Source: Amylibacter sp. IMCC11727 (lineage in GTDB: Bacteria > Pseudomonadota > Alphaproteobacteria > Rhodobacterales > Rhodobacteraceae). From it: a stretch of DNA of 64,000 nucleotides. The notes beneath the pieces are model-generated. The model saw only the letters and a program-made list of their open reading frames with translations. It was not told where the DNA came from and ran no database searches. Made by a program: the position numbers and the translations under genes. The stretch is from the NCBI RefSeq assembly GCF_029854195.1, contig NZ_CP122960.1:434001-498000 (forward strand), read 5' to 3'. This document shows, piece by piece, positions 7,870 to 16,874 of this stretch (its first letter is position 1; each line of letters opens with the position of its first letter).

Positions 7870-8993
7870 AAGACTTCATCCGTATGCGCACCGAGTTTTG
7901 GTGCGGCGGTTTCCATGGCCAGTGGGCTTTCGGAGAACCGCATGGGGGATCGGATGGCAGGCAAGCCTTCAAGCTCCATCTGCATCCCGCGCGATTGAAC
8001 ATGGGGGTCGGCGAACAACTCGTTCATGTCGTTGATCGGGCCGGCGGGAACCACGTTTGCTTCGCAAGCGGCAAGGATTTCTGCCTTGGTGTGTTTCACG
8101 GTTTCTGAACGCAAAATTGGCACAAGGGTATCGCGATTGGTGACACGTTTTGGGTTTGTGTCAAAATCTTCGTGGGTGGCCAGATCAGGGCGACCCAGAA
8201 CATCGCAAAACCGGCTGTATTGGCCGTTGTTGCCGCAGGTGACGATGACGTGGCCATCGGACGTGGGGAACACTTGATACGGCACAATATTAACGTGCGC
8301 ATTCCCCGTGAGGCCCGGTGCCTTGCCTGTGGCGAGCGTGTTGAACCCTTGGTTCGCCGTAACCGCCGCGGCCACATCCAACAGCGCCATGTCGATCTGT
8401 TGGCCGCGCCCCGTTTTTTCGCGGTAAGCAAGGGCCGCTTGGATCGCGATGACGGAATAAAGCCCAGTGAACACATCGGTGACGGCCACGCCGTATTTCT
8501 GTGGCTCACCCCCAATTTCCCCTGTGACAGACATAAGACCAGACATACCCTGCATCAGAAAATCATAGCCCGCACGAGGCGCATAAGGGCCCGTTTGGCC
8601 AAAGCCTGTGATGGAGCAGTAAATCAGACGGGGATTTGCGTCTTTCAGGCTGTCATAGTCGAGGCCGTATTTGGCCAAACCGCCCACTTTGAAATTCTCG
8701 ATCAACACGTCCGCTTCGCTGATCAGACCCAGCAAATCCGCTTTGCCTTCGGGGGTGCGGAAATCAATGATGACGGATTTTTTGCCCCGATTGCAGGAAT
8801 GGAAATATCCTGCGGCTTTGTCGTCACCCCGATCAATGAACGGAGGGCCCCATTTGCGGGTGTCATCCCCTTCTGGGGCTTCGATCTTAACCACTTCGGC
8901 TCCGAGATCGGCCAAAGTTTGGCCCGCCCATGGACCTGCCAAAATGCGGGCAAGTTCGACCACGCGCAAACCGTGAAGAGGAGCATGAGACAT
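7857..8993 (-). CDS. CaiB/BaiF (class III) CoA-transferase
   Basis: The 378-residue protein opens with PLHGLRVVELARILAGPWAGQ, which closely fits the conserved N-terminus of class III CoA-transferases. It continues with DLGAEVVKIEAPEGDDTR and GYDFLMQGMSGLMSVTG. GVAVTDVFTGL contains the Asp that forms the acyl-enzyme anhydride in this family. Such enzymes move CoA between organic acids (formate/oxalate, carnitine, succinate/malate types), and the acid here is unknown. The start is secure from the conserved N-terminus. Its ribosome-binding sequence GGAAGG lies inside the 3' arm of a terminator-like hairpin directly upstream, which is unusual. Confidence 0.88.
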   Translation of the reverse strand: MSHAPLHGLRVVELARILAGPWAGQTLADLGAEVVKIEAPEGDDTRKWGPPFIDRGDDKAAGYFHSCNRGKKSVIIDFRTPEGKADLLGLISEADVLIENFKVGGLAKYGLDYDSLKDANPRLIYCSITGFGQTGPYAPRAGYDFLMQGMSGLMSVTGEIGGEPQKYGVAVTDVFTGLYSVIAIQAALAYREKTGRGQQIDMALLDVAAAVTANQGFNTLATGKAPGLTGNAHVNIVPYQVFPTSDGHVIVTCGNNGQYSRFCDVLGRPDLATHEDFDTNPKRVTNRDTLVPILRSETVKHTKAEILAACEANVVPAGPINDMNELFADPHVQSRGMQMELEGLPAIRSPMRFSESPLAMETAAPKLGAHTDEVLKKS

Positions 8994-9033
8994 AAAAAAG
9001 GCCTTCCGAAACGATACAAGTTTCGGAAAGCCT
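8993..9033 (-). terminator. Terminator-like hairpin abutting the CoA-transferase start codon
   Basis: On the minus strand AGGCTTTCCGAAAC, loop TTGTATC, then GTTTCGGAAGGCCT form a 14-bp stem with one mismatch. Six T and then the ATG of the CoA-transferase follow. It can stop transcription coming from the dsbA-like gene. The 3' arm also carries GGAAGG, the only good ribosome-binding sequence for the next gene, so it may act as an attenuator or translation switch. Confidence 0.7.
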
Positions 9034-9158
9034 AACGGTTCTGGACCACCGCTGCCAGAGCGGAGTGTGCTTAGAGCCTTTCGCGTTAAATCTGAATCAC
9101 TTGGTGGTCGTTGAAAGACCTGTCAGCAACTGAGATGGAATGCGTTTCGCGAAACGCT

Positions 9159-9761
9159 TTAGCTGCCGAGTTCTTTTTCGATCAATTCGGACAGGTCAGC
9201 GTAAGACATGTTGGAATATTTGGTTCCGTTCACAAACAAGGTCGGTGTGGAGTTCACATCGTCTTTTGTTGTGGTTTCTTGGAACCGTGCAACCAAGGCT
9301 TCGGCCATGGCTTGGTCGTTCAGGCAGGCATCCATTTGTTCGTTGGACAGGCCCGCAAGCAACCCGATTTTACGCATTTCGCCAACAACCGCAGGGGCGT
9401 CACCTGCACGCGACCATTCTGGCTGGCGTTTATACAGCATATCGGTGATGCCAAAGAATTTTTTGTCATCACAGCGAGCAATCATGGATGCCCAAAGACC
9501 AAAACGATCAAAATACACATCGCGGTAGATAAAGTTGATCTTGTTCGTGTCGATATAGTTCGCCTTTAGCTGCGGATAGGTGTTCGCATGGAAGCTGGCG
9601 CAATGGGGGCAGGTGTAAGATGCGTATTCCATCACTGTGACGGCGCTGTCTGGATTGCCCAAGGACATTTCTTTCACTTGCGCGGCCTCTTGCGCGAAAG
9701 ACTTTGTGCCAAGAAGGGGTGTTGCGGCCATCGCGGCCAAAGCTGTTCTGCGGGTGATCAT
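9159..9761 (-). CDS. DsbA-family thiol:disulfide oxidoreductase
   Basis: The 200-residue precursor has a signal sequence (about 1-23, with TRR near the start and cleavage after SFA) and a thioredoxin-fold DsbA domain. The CPHC active site lies at residues 51-54 after VTVMEYASYT. The later segment NSTPTLFVNG supplies the cis-Pro loop. This is the single-domain DsbA/BdbD-like form common in Rhodobacterales, acting in periplasmic disulfide formation. The twin arginines suggest possible Tat export but lack the full motif. It lies 16 bases downstream of the dciA-type gene and is probably co-transcribed with it. A hairpin terminator follows further downstream. Confidence 0.88.
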   Translation of the reverse strand: MITRRTALAAMAATPLLGTKSFAQEAAQVKEMSLGNPDSAVTVMEYASYTCPHCASFHANTYPQLKANYIDTNKINFIYRDVYFDRFGLWASMIARCDDKKFFGITDMLYKRQPEWSRAGDAPAVVGEMRKIGLLAGLSNEQMDACLNDQAMAEALVARFQETTTKDDVNSTPTLFVNGTKYSNMSYADLSELIEKELGS

Positions 9762-9777
9762 GTGAAACCTCTTTCAA

Positions 9778-10317
9778 TCAATTTCGGGGTTTGGTTTTGA
9801 TGTTTTCACCCAATGCTACCAAGGCAGCGCGAAGACCTTCGTTTTCCACGTTTGAAACGGTGGATAATACTTCGGCTTTTTCTTCGGGTTTCAACGTTCG
9901 TTTCTTTGGTGTTTCAGGGTCAAATCCTGATTGCGGTTCTGCAAACCCTGTGGGGGAGGTTTGCGTGATGTGAATGCGGCTGATTGCGGCATAGCCATAG
10001 GTGGCGTTCACGCGCTCTTTGATCTGGGGCAGTTGCATTTGCACCATAGGGGCGTTGGCCCCTGTGGTCAGCAACGTCAGCGTCGCCCCCATGCCCTGAC
10101 GGGTATATCCCACCTTAACAGGGCGGGCGATCTTAGCGATGGATGTGCCGGCAATTTCGGCCCAATGCGTCAGCAGGCGCGTTTCGGAGAAGCCCCGTTT
10201 TTCGGATGCTTTGCGGATTTGCGTGCTCAGAATGCCACCCGTTTGCGCAAAACCACGGCTCAAGCGTTTGGCGCGCTTGGGCTGGGATGTGGTTTTTTGC
10301 GTTTTCGCGGCCGACAT
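9778..10317 (-). CDS. DciA-like DUF721 protein (probable helicase loader)
   Basis: The 179-residue protein has the DUF721/DciA domain at about residues 25-115, including LLTHWAEIAGTSIAKIARPVKV and the later TLTLLTTGANAPMVQMQLPQI. DciA is the ancestral bacterial partner that helps load the replicative helicase DnaB. The N-terminus is rich in Lys and Arg, as expected for DNA binding. The C-terminal tail of about 60 residues is of low complexity. In alphaproteobacteria this gene usually lies beside a DsbA-like gene and mutY, exactly as here. It is divergent from mutY across 82 bases. Confidence 0.82.
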   Translation of the reverse strand: MSAAKTQKTTSQPKRAKRLSRGFAQTGGILSTQIRKASEKRGFSETRLLTHWAEIAGTSIAKIARPVKVGYTRQGMGATLTLLTTGANAPMVQMQLPQIKERVNATYGYAAISRIHITQTSPTGFAEPQSGFDPETPKKRTLKPEEKAEVLSTVSNVENEGLRAALVALGENIKTKPRN

Positions 10318-10399
10318 GGTGTTTTAACCTTTGATTCACACTACCTTACGGTGACTTAAGATGTATGTCACAGATTACACGGGCAAGGGACGATAAACA

Positions 10400-11449
10400 T
10401 TGCGTTATAATGCAGCAGATCAGGCCCGCGTTTTGCTGGATTGGTACGATGTCCATGCCCGCGATATGCCGTGGCGCGTGCCACCCAAGGACCGCAAGGC
10501 GGGCGTGACCCCTGATCCCTATCACATTTGGATGTCTGAGGTGATGTTGCAGCAGACAACTGTGGCGGCTGTGAAGGACTATTTTCGCAAATTTATCCGC
10601 CGCTGGCCGACCGTTTCTGATCTGGCAGGGGCCGAAGATGCGGACGTTATGGCCGCGTGGGCGGGCCTTGGCTATTACGCGCGGGCGCGCAATTTGCTGA
10701 AATGTGCAAGGGTCGTTGCGGATGATCTAAATGGCGTGTTTCCAGACACTTATGACGCCTTGCTGAAGCTACCAGGGATTGGTCCTTATACGGCGGCGGC
10801 AGTAGCATCGATTGCGTTTGATCGCCGTGCTGTGGTGTTGGATGGCAATGTGGAGCGGGTGATGGCGCGGTTGCATCGCGTGGAAGAGCCTTTGCCCGCG
10901 TCCAAAGAAACCCTGCGCGGATTAGCTGATGGCCTAACGCCCGATGACCGCTGTGGGGATTACGCACAGGCGGTGATGGATTTAGGGGCGACGATTTGTA
11001 CACCGCGTTCCCCTGCCTGTGGGATTTGCCCGTGGATGGAGGGGTGTGCAGGGCGCCAAGCTGGGGACGCAGCAGATTTCCCACGCAAGACGCCGAAAAA
11101 GCCAAAACCCGTGCGCCAAGGGGTGGCGTTCGTGGCGATCCGTGCGGATGGGGCGGTTTTGATGGAACGCCGCCCTGATAAGGGGTTGTTGGGCGGGATG
11201 CTCGGTTGGCCCGGAAGTGAATGGCGCGAAGAGGTTTTGCAGGGCACACCGCCGATGACGGGTGATTGGGTGGAACAGGGCGATGTGCGCCACACGTTTA
11301 CGCATTTCTATCTGGAATTGGCGGTGTTTGTGGCGCGGGATGTAAGCGGGAAGCCAACCGTGGGGGAATTCCTGCCCAAAGAACAATTCTCACCGTCCGA
11401 TTTGCCCACTGTGATGCGCAAAGTCTGGGATGTGGCGGCAAAGGGTTAA
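10400..11449 (+). CDS. mutY: A/G-specific adenine DNA glycosylase
   Basis: This 349-residue protein removes adenine mispaired with 8-oxoguanine. SEVMLQQT holds the catalytic Glu (47), LPGIGPYTA (124-132) is the helix-hairpin-helix, and VVLDGN contains the catalytic Asp (148). The iron-sulfur loop is C200-X6-C207-X2-C210-X5-C216. The C-terminal NUDIX-like domain that recognises 8-oxoguanine follows from about 230 to 345, including GLLGGMLGWPGSEW. The start is the TTG at 10400, since no in-frame ATG precedes the conserved core and AAGGGA lies 10 bases upstream. It is divergent from the dciA-like gene. Confidence 0.93.
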   Translation: MRYNAADQARVLLDWYDVHARDMPWRVPPKDRKAGVTPDPYHIWMSEVMLQQTTVAAVKDYFRKFIRRWPTVSDLAGAEDADVMAAWAGLGYYARARNLLKCARVVADDLNGVFPDTYDALLKLPGIGPYTAAAVASIAFDRRAVVLDGNVERVMARLHRVEEPLPASKETLRGLADGLTPDDRCGDYAQAVMDLGATICTPRSPACGICPWMEGCAGRQAGDAADFPRKTPKKPKPVRQGVAFVAIRADGAVLMERRPDKGLLGGMLGWPGSEWREEVLQGTPPMTGDWVEQGDVRHTFTHFYLELAVFVARDVSGKPTVGEFLPKEQFSPSDLPTVMRKVWDVAAKG

Positions 11450-13425
11450 AGCAGGATTTGCGGAACCTCGCGGTTGACCGTGCTGCCCGAGAGTGGGTCC
11501 CCCAGCAAATGACGCGCAATGCGATGGCCTGAATGCACCGCGGCTTGGATCGTGCCTGGAACCAGCGCATCGCCGCAAAGGGTTACTTTGTCTGTACCGA
11601 TCAAACCGCTTGTTTCATTGAATAAACTGTCATTTGGAACGCGATGGCCAACGGTGATGATCTGTCCTTCAATACGTGTCTTTTTCCCCGACAGCGTATT
11701 TAGAAGGGTCTGATCTTGGATGGTTGAATTCACATGCAGTGGGATGTTCAGCGATTGCAATCGGTCAATGATGCGGTCTTGTTCCAATGTCATATCTGTC
11801 CAGCCTGCCACAACGGGTTGCGCGGTGGCATAGCGGACATCCGCGCCATCAAGGCGGAGTTTTTCTGCAATGGCGCTGGCCATGTAGAAGTGATCGTCGT
11901 CGTAAATTGTGATGGGGCCGTCGATGGATTTGCCGTTTAACACGTCCTCAACAGAGGGCACGTTTGGGGCGCTGTGCCATGTTGCCCCCGTAGCGATGAC
12001 GATGTGATCCGCATCAAATTCTGCGATGTCAGATGCGGATAGTGGGCTTTCAAGGTAAAGGTTCGCATCGCTCGATTGGGCCAGTTGATAGGTGCGGTAG
12101 TCGCGCACGCGGGCCCATGACGACAGGCCAGGTAATGCGCTTTCGCGCGTGACGCGGCCCCCTGCAACTGCGCTCGCTTCGGCGATGGTGACGGTGTGTC
12201 CTGCGCGCAATAATGTCCACGCGCATTCGAGCCCTGCTGGGCCGCTGCCGACGATGAGATAGGATTTCTTGCGACTGGTTTGTGGAATGATTTCTGGATG
12301 CCAATTGCGCCGCCATTCTTCGGCGATGGTGGGGTTTTGTGTGCAGCGCAATGGCACCCCGTAGGCATCCATCGATACGCATATGTTGCAGCCGATACAT
12401 TCGCGGATATCGTCTAAGCGGCCTTCGCGGATTTTATTTGGCAAAAATGGGTCTGCGATAGAAGGGCGTGCGCCGCCGATAAGATCAAGCCGCCCCTTTT
12501 TGATGTTGCTGACCATTGTGTCGGGTGTGGTGAAACGGCCGACGCCCACCACGGGTTTGCTGGTGACGGATTTCACAAAATCCATGAATGGCAGTTGATA
12601 GCCTTCATCCGCGAAACGGGCGGTTTGGCTGTCGGCGGGCCAGCCAGCGATGTTGATGTCCCACAGGTCGGGCAGTTCTGCCAGCGCTTCGATCACATCG
12701 CGCCCTTCGCCCGTGTGGCGGATGCCATTGGGTTTGTCGGGTTCGTCGACGCTGAACCGCAGGGCAACGGCACAATCGCCAGCGGCGATTTCAAGCGTGT
12801 CTTCAAGGGTTTCACGCAGCAGGCGGAGGCGATTTTCGAAACTGCCGCCATATTCGTCTGTGCGGTGATTGATGTTGGGGGAAAGAAAATGGTTAAGCAA
12901 AGACAGATCGTGGGCGGCATAAACATACAGAATATCGTAGCCTGCCTTTTTGGCCCGCCGTGCCGCAGCGCGGTGATTTTCACGGAATTTGGTTATGTCT
13001 GCTTTGTCCATCGCGCGGGTGAACATGGGGATTTCCGGACGCAGGATGTGGCCGCCTGATGGTCCCTTTACGGGTAGGCCAGAATGGTAATTCCGTGCGC
13101 GCATTCCGCCGTGGGCGAGTTCGATGCCGACGCGTGCGCCATGTGTTTTGATCGCTTCAACATTGGCGATGTGGCGTGGTAGGTCGGCATCGTCCCAGAT
13201 GCGATCAAGCGGGTGATTGCCCATATCTGCATCGGGCGAAATTTCGGTCATGGGGTTGATGACTGTGCCCCAACCGCCTTCTGCCTTTGTGGCGCGCAGG
13301 GCGATAGAACCGTTTGGTTCGTGCCAGCCATGACCCGTAGCATGGGGCACGGCGTAGAACCGATTTGGCGCGGTTACAGGACCAATTTGAACGGGTTCAA
13401 ACAGGATATCGTAAGGGGATGTCAT
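11446..13425 (-). CDS. Trimethylamine-dehydrogenase-like flavin/iron-sulfur oxidoreductase
   Basis: The 659-residue enzyme has an N-terminal Old Yellow Enzyme-type FMN barrel with YVYAAHDLSLLNHFLSP and YGGSFENR. A [4Fe-4S] motif of Cys343-X2-Cys346-X2-Cys349-X11-Cys361 is complete. C-terminal nucleotide-binding domains start at YLIVGSGPAGLE. This matches the trimethylamine/dimethylamine dehydrogenase and 2,4-dienoyl-CoA reductase group. Here an N-demethylating or amine-oxidising role is likely but unproven. The ATG overlaps the stop of the UPF0261 gene (ATGA), making it the last gene of the eight-gene tctC operon. Its end overlaps the end of convergent mutY by four bases. A second, less canonical member lies at 57384-59429. 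Confidence 0.85.
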   Translation of the reverse strand: MTSPYDILFEPVQIGPVTAPNRFYAVPHATGHGWHEPNGSIALRATKAEGGWGTVINPMTEISPDADMGNHPLDRIWDDADLPRHIANVEAIKTHGARVGIELAHGGMRARNYHSGLPVKGPSGGHILRPEIPMFTRAMDKADITKFRENHRAAARRAKKAGYDILYVYAAHDLSLLNHFLSPNINHRTDEYGGSFENRLRLLRETLEDTLEIAAGDCAVALRFSVDEPDKPNGIRHTGEGRDVIEALAELPDLWDINIAGWPADSQTARFADEGYQLPFMDFVKSVTSKPVVGVGRFTTPDTMVSNIKKGRLDLIGGARPSIADPFLPNKIREGRLDDIRECIGCNICVSMDAYGVPLRCTQNPTIAEEWRRNWHPEIIPQTSRKKSYLIVGSGPAGLECAWTLLRAGHTVTIAEASAVAGGRVTRESALPGLSSWARVRDYRTYQLAQSSDANLYLESPLSASDIAEFDADHIVIATGATWHSAPNVPSVEDVLNGKSIDGPITIYDDDHFYMASAIAEKLRLDGADVRYATAQPVVAGWTDMTLEQDRIIDRLQSLNIPLHVNSTIQDQTLLNTLSGKKTRIEGQIITVGHRVPNDSLFNETSGLIGTDKVTLCGDALVPGTIQAAVHSGHRIARHLLGDPLSGSTVNREVPQILL

Positions 13426-14654
13426 ACTTTGACAGTGCCGTCCGCGACCCAAGCGTCAAAAATTTGGAGCGCGGCATCGGCAAAGGCCTGATCGTTGATG
13501 TGCGCGTCTATTTCGGTATAGGCGATAGGGTCTTTCATGACCTTGCGCACCTCATCCGTGAACGCGGCAAGGCCGTCTGGATCATAGGCCACGTCGCCTT
13601 CTTTGTCCCATTCTTCAATGCCTTGTAGAGGCATAATAAAGTGCGTAGGTGCAGCAGATTTTGCCATGCGTTCGGCCACCGCCTGTGCCGTTTCACGGCG
13701 TTCTTCATTGTTGAGCGCGGAAGATTTAATCAGGCGATTATGTTCGTGAAACGGGCGGTCGGCATAACGGTCTGGGATGTCTTGCCAGCCCGCAAAGTCG
13801 ATCAGGTCGAGGCACCCTGGGGCAACGATTTGAGGGGTGTTTGCTTTGCCCGCGTTCAACATACGATCCGCACCGCCGTTGATGACCGAACCTGCCAAAA
13901 GGTTGCCAAGTTCGGGCAAGGCGAAATCCATGACGCAACAGAATTTGCCTTGGCGGGCGAGGGATTCAAACGCCATGCCGCCCATGCCCGTGGCGTGGAA
14001 AATCGCAACCTCAAAGCCGCGTTCTTCCAAAGCGGGTTTCAGAAGTTTCATGTATTTGAGGCAGGAAGAGCCAAGCGAGGTCATGCCCACAATGGGGCGA
14101 TCGTTTGCGGGAGGTTCCACGGCACGTGCCGCGCCAAGAACCGCACCTGCGGCTTGGGACAGGGATGCTTTGCACACGGAATTGAGGCCATAGAGCCCAC
14201 CTGCCCAAAGGATCATTTGAATGTCAGCAGAGAGGCGATCCGCAGGAATGATGGGGGAGAATGAAACGGTGGAGACCACGTATTTTGGAACGCCCATCGG
14301 CAAGGCCTGACAAATATCGAGCGCCACATCTGTGCCCATCGTGCCGCCAAGGATCACAACGCCGTCGAATTTACCGTCACTGTGGAGTTTTGCGGTCAGG
14401 GCTGATGCGCCCCGTGCCATGATCTGCATGGCGGTGTTTTCATCCCCTGAATCGATGGCCGCTTGGATCGAGCTGTCCGCCGCCGCGGCCACATCATGTT
14501 TGGTGATATCACAGGGTTGCGAAGGATCACCCAAGACGCTGATATCCATAGTTAACACGCCGCCACCTTGGCTTGTGATGCGTTCGGCCATGTACAAAAG
14601 TTCGTCGTCTTTGGTGTCATAAGTGCCAACGATCAGGATGGTTTTTTCAGACAT
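13422..14654 (-). CDS. UPF0261 / Tm-1-like ATP-binding protein
   Basis: The 410-residue protein fits the UPF0261 family, related to the N-terminal part of the plant virus-resistance protein Tm-1. ILIVGTYDTKDDELLYMA at the N-terminus, VVILGGTMGTDVALDICQALPMGVPK in the middle and IVGMTSLGSSCLKYM later are its marks. The biochemical role of bacterial members is not established; ATP binding has been described for the family. It overlaps the kinase gene upstream by eight bases and the flavoenzyme downstream by four, so it belongs firmly to this catabolic operon. That position argues for a metabolic rather than a defence role. Product class is confident, function unknown. Confidence 0.83.
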   Translation of the reverse strand: MSEKTILIVGTYDTKDDELLYMAERITSQGGGVLTMDISVLGDPSQPCDITKHDVAAAADSSIQAAIDSGDENTAMQIMARGASALTAKLHSDGKFDGVVILGGTMGTDVALDICQALPMGVPKYVVSTVSFSPIIPADRLSADIQMILWAGGLYGLNSVCKASLSQAAGAVLGAARAVEPPANDRPIVGMTSLGSSCLKYMKLLKPALEERGFEVAIFHATGMGGMAFESLARQGKFCCVMDFALPELGNLLAGSVINGGADRMLNAGKANTPQIVAPGCLDLIDFAGWQDIPDRYADRPFHEHNRLIKSSALNNEERRETAQAVAERMAKSAAPTHFIMPLQGIEEWDKEGDVAYDPDGLAAFTDEVRKVMKDPIAYTEIDAHINDQAFADAALQIFDAWVADGTVKV

Positions 14655-15588
14655 AAGCGGGTTCCTTTTCTAACCAATTTGCAACGGCTTGCGTGGCGTT
14701 TGCGATATGTTCAACATTGCGCTGTTCTGCATTGGGGATGTCCATGCGCGTGACAATCCAGCCCACATAAGTGCAGGCGCGTAGGGCAATGAACAAAGGC
14801 AGATGTGTAATGTTGATCGGGCGGACAGACTGATAGCCGTCAATCAGGGCTGTGGTCAGCGCGGCTTCCATCGGTTCACCTTTGAGGCGGAAAATAGTGG
14901 TGGCGAGTTCGAACAAACGATACCCGTGGCAGCCGTCGTCAAAGTCGATCAGATGCAGCGTGTCACCATCCACCAAAACGTTTTCGCGCAGGAGATCGGC
15001 ATGGATCAGGCCATAGTCATGATCACCTTTGGCCAATGCGGCGGTTGCGCGGGTGCGAAAGGTTTCGAGCAGTTCTTTTTGCCCATGTGCAAGGGTTGGG
15101 TTTTCCCAGAAACGGCCCCAAAGAGGCGTTTCACCAAGCAAGCCATCAGAATCCCAATTTGGGCGCGTGAAATCGGCAGGCGGAGTCCATGCGTCAGAGG
15201 CAAGATGCAGCCGTGCCATAGACTGGCCAAGTGTGTGGAAGGTGCGTTCAGGGTGTTCAAGGTCAAGCGGTGTGCCATGAGCGCCAAGCTGTTTGCCAGG
15301 CAGCCAAGAAAGCATATCAAATTGCACGCCGTCGATAACCACAAGATGATCGCCGTCCTTGGCTTCGATGGGTTGTGGAACGTTCAGGCCTGCTGCCTCT
15401 AGTGCGGCCATCCAGCTAAGTTCAGATGCAAGCTGTGGATTGGTGCGATAGCCAGTGCGGTGCTGGCGTAACGCGTAATCGCCGTTGGGCGTTGCAACGC
15501 GGTAAACCTTGTTTTCCCGTTCCGCTGCCAGCGCCACATGTGTGGGCCGAATTGGCCAGTGTGACAGGGCATCGTTTACCCGTTTCAT
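14647..15588 (-). CDS. APH-fold small-molecule kinase (hydroxylysine/ethanolamine kinase-like)
   Basis: This is a 313-residue kinase of the aminoglycoside/choline kinase fold. GDYALRQHRTGY supplies the nucleotide-binding Lys region, LIHADLLRENVLV the catalytic Asp loop and LIDFDDGCHGYRLFELA the metal-binding Asp. It overlaps the upstream class III aminotransferase by four bases and the UPF0261 gene by eight. In animals, AGPHD1-type kinases phosphorylate 5-hydroxylysine and are functionally paired with phospholyases of the adjacent gene's family. A homologous pairing is therefore inferred here: the kinase would prime an amino alcohol for phosphate elimination. Homoserine or another hydroxy compound remains possible. 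Confidence 0.78.
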   Translation of the reverse strand: MKRVNDALSHWPIRPTHVALAAERENKVYRVATPNGDYALRQHRTGYRTNPQLASELSWMAALEAAGLNVPQPIEAKDGDHLVVIDGVQFDMLSWLPGKQLGAHGTPLDLEHPERTFHTLGQSMARLHLASDAWTPPADFTRPNWDSDGLLGETPLWGRFWENPTLAHGQKELLETFRTRATAALAKGDHDYGLIHADLLRENVLVDGDTLHLIDFDDGCHGYRLFELATTIFRLKGEPMEAALTTALIDGYQSVRPINITHLPLFIALRACTYVGWIVTRMDIPNAEQRNVEHIANATQAVANWLEKEPAYV

Positions 15589-16874
15589 GGCTGTAAATCC
15601 GTGAGAACCGCATCAAGTGTGTCGATCAGATGATCCGCATTGGCACGGGTGAATTGCAGATTGGGGCGGATTTTCAAGGTATTGTAGTGAACGCCGATTT
15701 TGTTCAGAAGGATGCCGCGATTTTTCAGCTCTTCAATCACGCGCAGGATGTATTCGGTGGCAGGGGTTTTGGTTGATTTATCGCTCACCAGTTCTGCGCC
15801 AAAGAACAGACCTTTGCCGCGTACATCACCAATGGTTTCGTGTGTGTTTGCAAGCTCTTGAAGCATGGATTTCGCGTAAGTGCCCACATCTTCGGCTTGT
15901 GCCATCAGACCCTCGTTTTCGATCACATCCATCACAGCCATGGCGGCGGCGCAAGACACTGGATTGCCGCCAAAAGTGTTGAAATAGCGAAAGGCGGTGC
16001 GGAAGGTGTGCATGATGTCGGCACGGGTGACGACCCCGGCGATGGGGTGGCCATTGCCCATGGGTTTGCCGATGGTCACAACATCAGGTGTGATGCCTTG
16101 ATACTGATGGCCCCAGAAGTGTGAGCCGATGCGGCCGAATCCAGGTTGGACTTCATCCGCAATGAGGATGCCGCCAGCCGCGTGGACAACTTTGAGTGTG
16201 GGGTCGAGGAAGCCTGCGGGCAGATCGGGGAAGCCTTCGTTGGCGAAAAATGGGCAGAGAATGAGGGCGGAGAATCCGTGTTCTGTGGCCTCAAGCTCTT
16301 TGATCTTGGCACGGACTTGATCGGCGAAATATTGGGCGGGATCGTTGCCTGCGGGGCGATAGCTGTCAGGAGTGTCGACGAAACGGATGTGGTTGGCTTG
16401 GCCCAGCTTTGGCGTGTTGGTTTTGGACAATTGTGACACGGTCGATGTGTTGCCGTGATAGGTGTGATCGGTTGCGATCAGGCCTGTTTTGCCCGTCATC
16501 GCTTCGGCCATGCGCAGGGCCACGTCGTTTGCTTCGGACCCAGTGCAGCACAAAAGCGCGGTATTGAGTGGATCGTCAAATGTGGCGGTCAGACGTTCGG
16601 CGTAATCGAGGATACCTTCGTGCAGATACCGCGTATGGGTGTTCAGCGTCGCGGCTTGTTTCGCGATGGCCTCCACCACATGAGGGTGGCAGTGACCCAC
16701 GTGCGGCACGTTGTTGTAGCAATCGAGATATTTCTTGCCGTCCGCATCCCACAACCAAACGCCGCTGCCGCGCACCAAATGCACGGGGTCGTCGTAAAAC
16801 GTGGACATGTTTGGACCGAGGGTTTTGTCGCGCCGATCAAGGAGGGATTGCTTGGTGGTCACAGCTGTATCCAT
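15585..16874 (-). CDS. Class III aminotransferase-fold enzyme, AGXT2L/phospholyase type
   Basis: This is a 429-residue PLP enzyme. CCTGSEANDVALRMAE binds cofactor phosphate, LIADEVQPGFGRIG carries the ring-binding Asp, and VVTIGKPMGNGHPIAGVV has the Schiff-base Lys. The GKPMGNGHP stretch and the early NVPHVGHCHPHV are typical of the AGXT2L group. That group includes ethanolamine-phosphate phospholyase and 5-phosphohydroxylysine phospholyase, which remove phosphate and ammonia together to give an aldehyde. The neighbours fit this chemistry: a kinase just downstream (overlap 4 bases) and an aldehyde dehydrogenase just upstream (overlap 16 bases). Plain transamination cannot be excluded from sequence. 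Confidence 0.85.
   Translation of the reverse strand: MDTAVTTKQSLLDRRDKTLGPNMSTFYDDPVHLVRGSGVWLWDADGKKYLDCYNNVPHVGHCHPHVVEAIAKQAATLNTHTRYLHEGILDYAERLTATFDDPLNTALLCCTGSEANDVALRMAEAMTGKTGLIATDHTYHGNTSTVSQLSKTNTPKLGQANHIRFVDTPDSYRPAGNDPAQYFADQVRAKIKELEATEHGFSALILCPFFANEGFPDLPAGFLDPTLKVVHAAGGILIADEVQPGFGRIGSHFWGHQYQGITPDVVTIGKPMGNGHPIAGVVTRADIMHTFRTAFRYFNTFGGNPVSCAAAMAVMDVIENEGLMAQAEDVGTYAKSMLQELANTHETIGDVRGKGLFFGAELVSDKSTKTPATEYILRVIEELKNRGILLNKIGVHYNTLKIRPNLQFTRANADHLIDTLDAVLTDLQP

Noticed and set aside
10351..10371. GTGAC-N11-GTCAC as an operator between dciA and mutY
   Set aside because: The arms are only five bases and could occur by chance; no regulator is linked.
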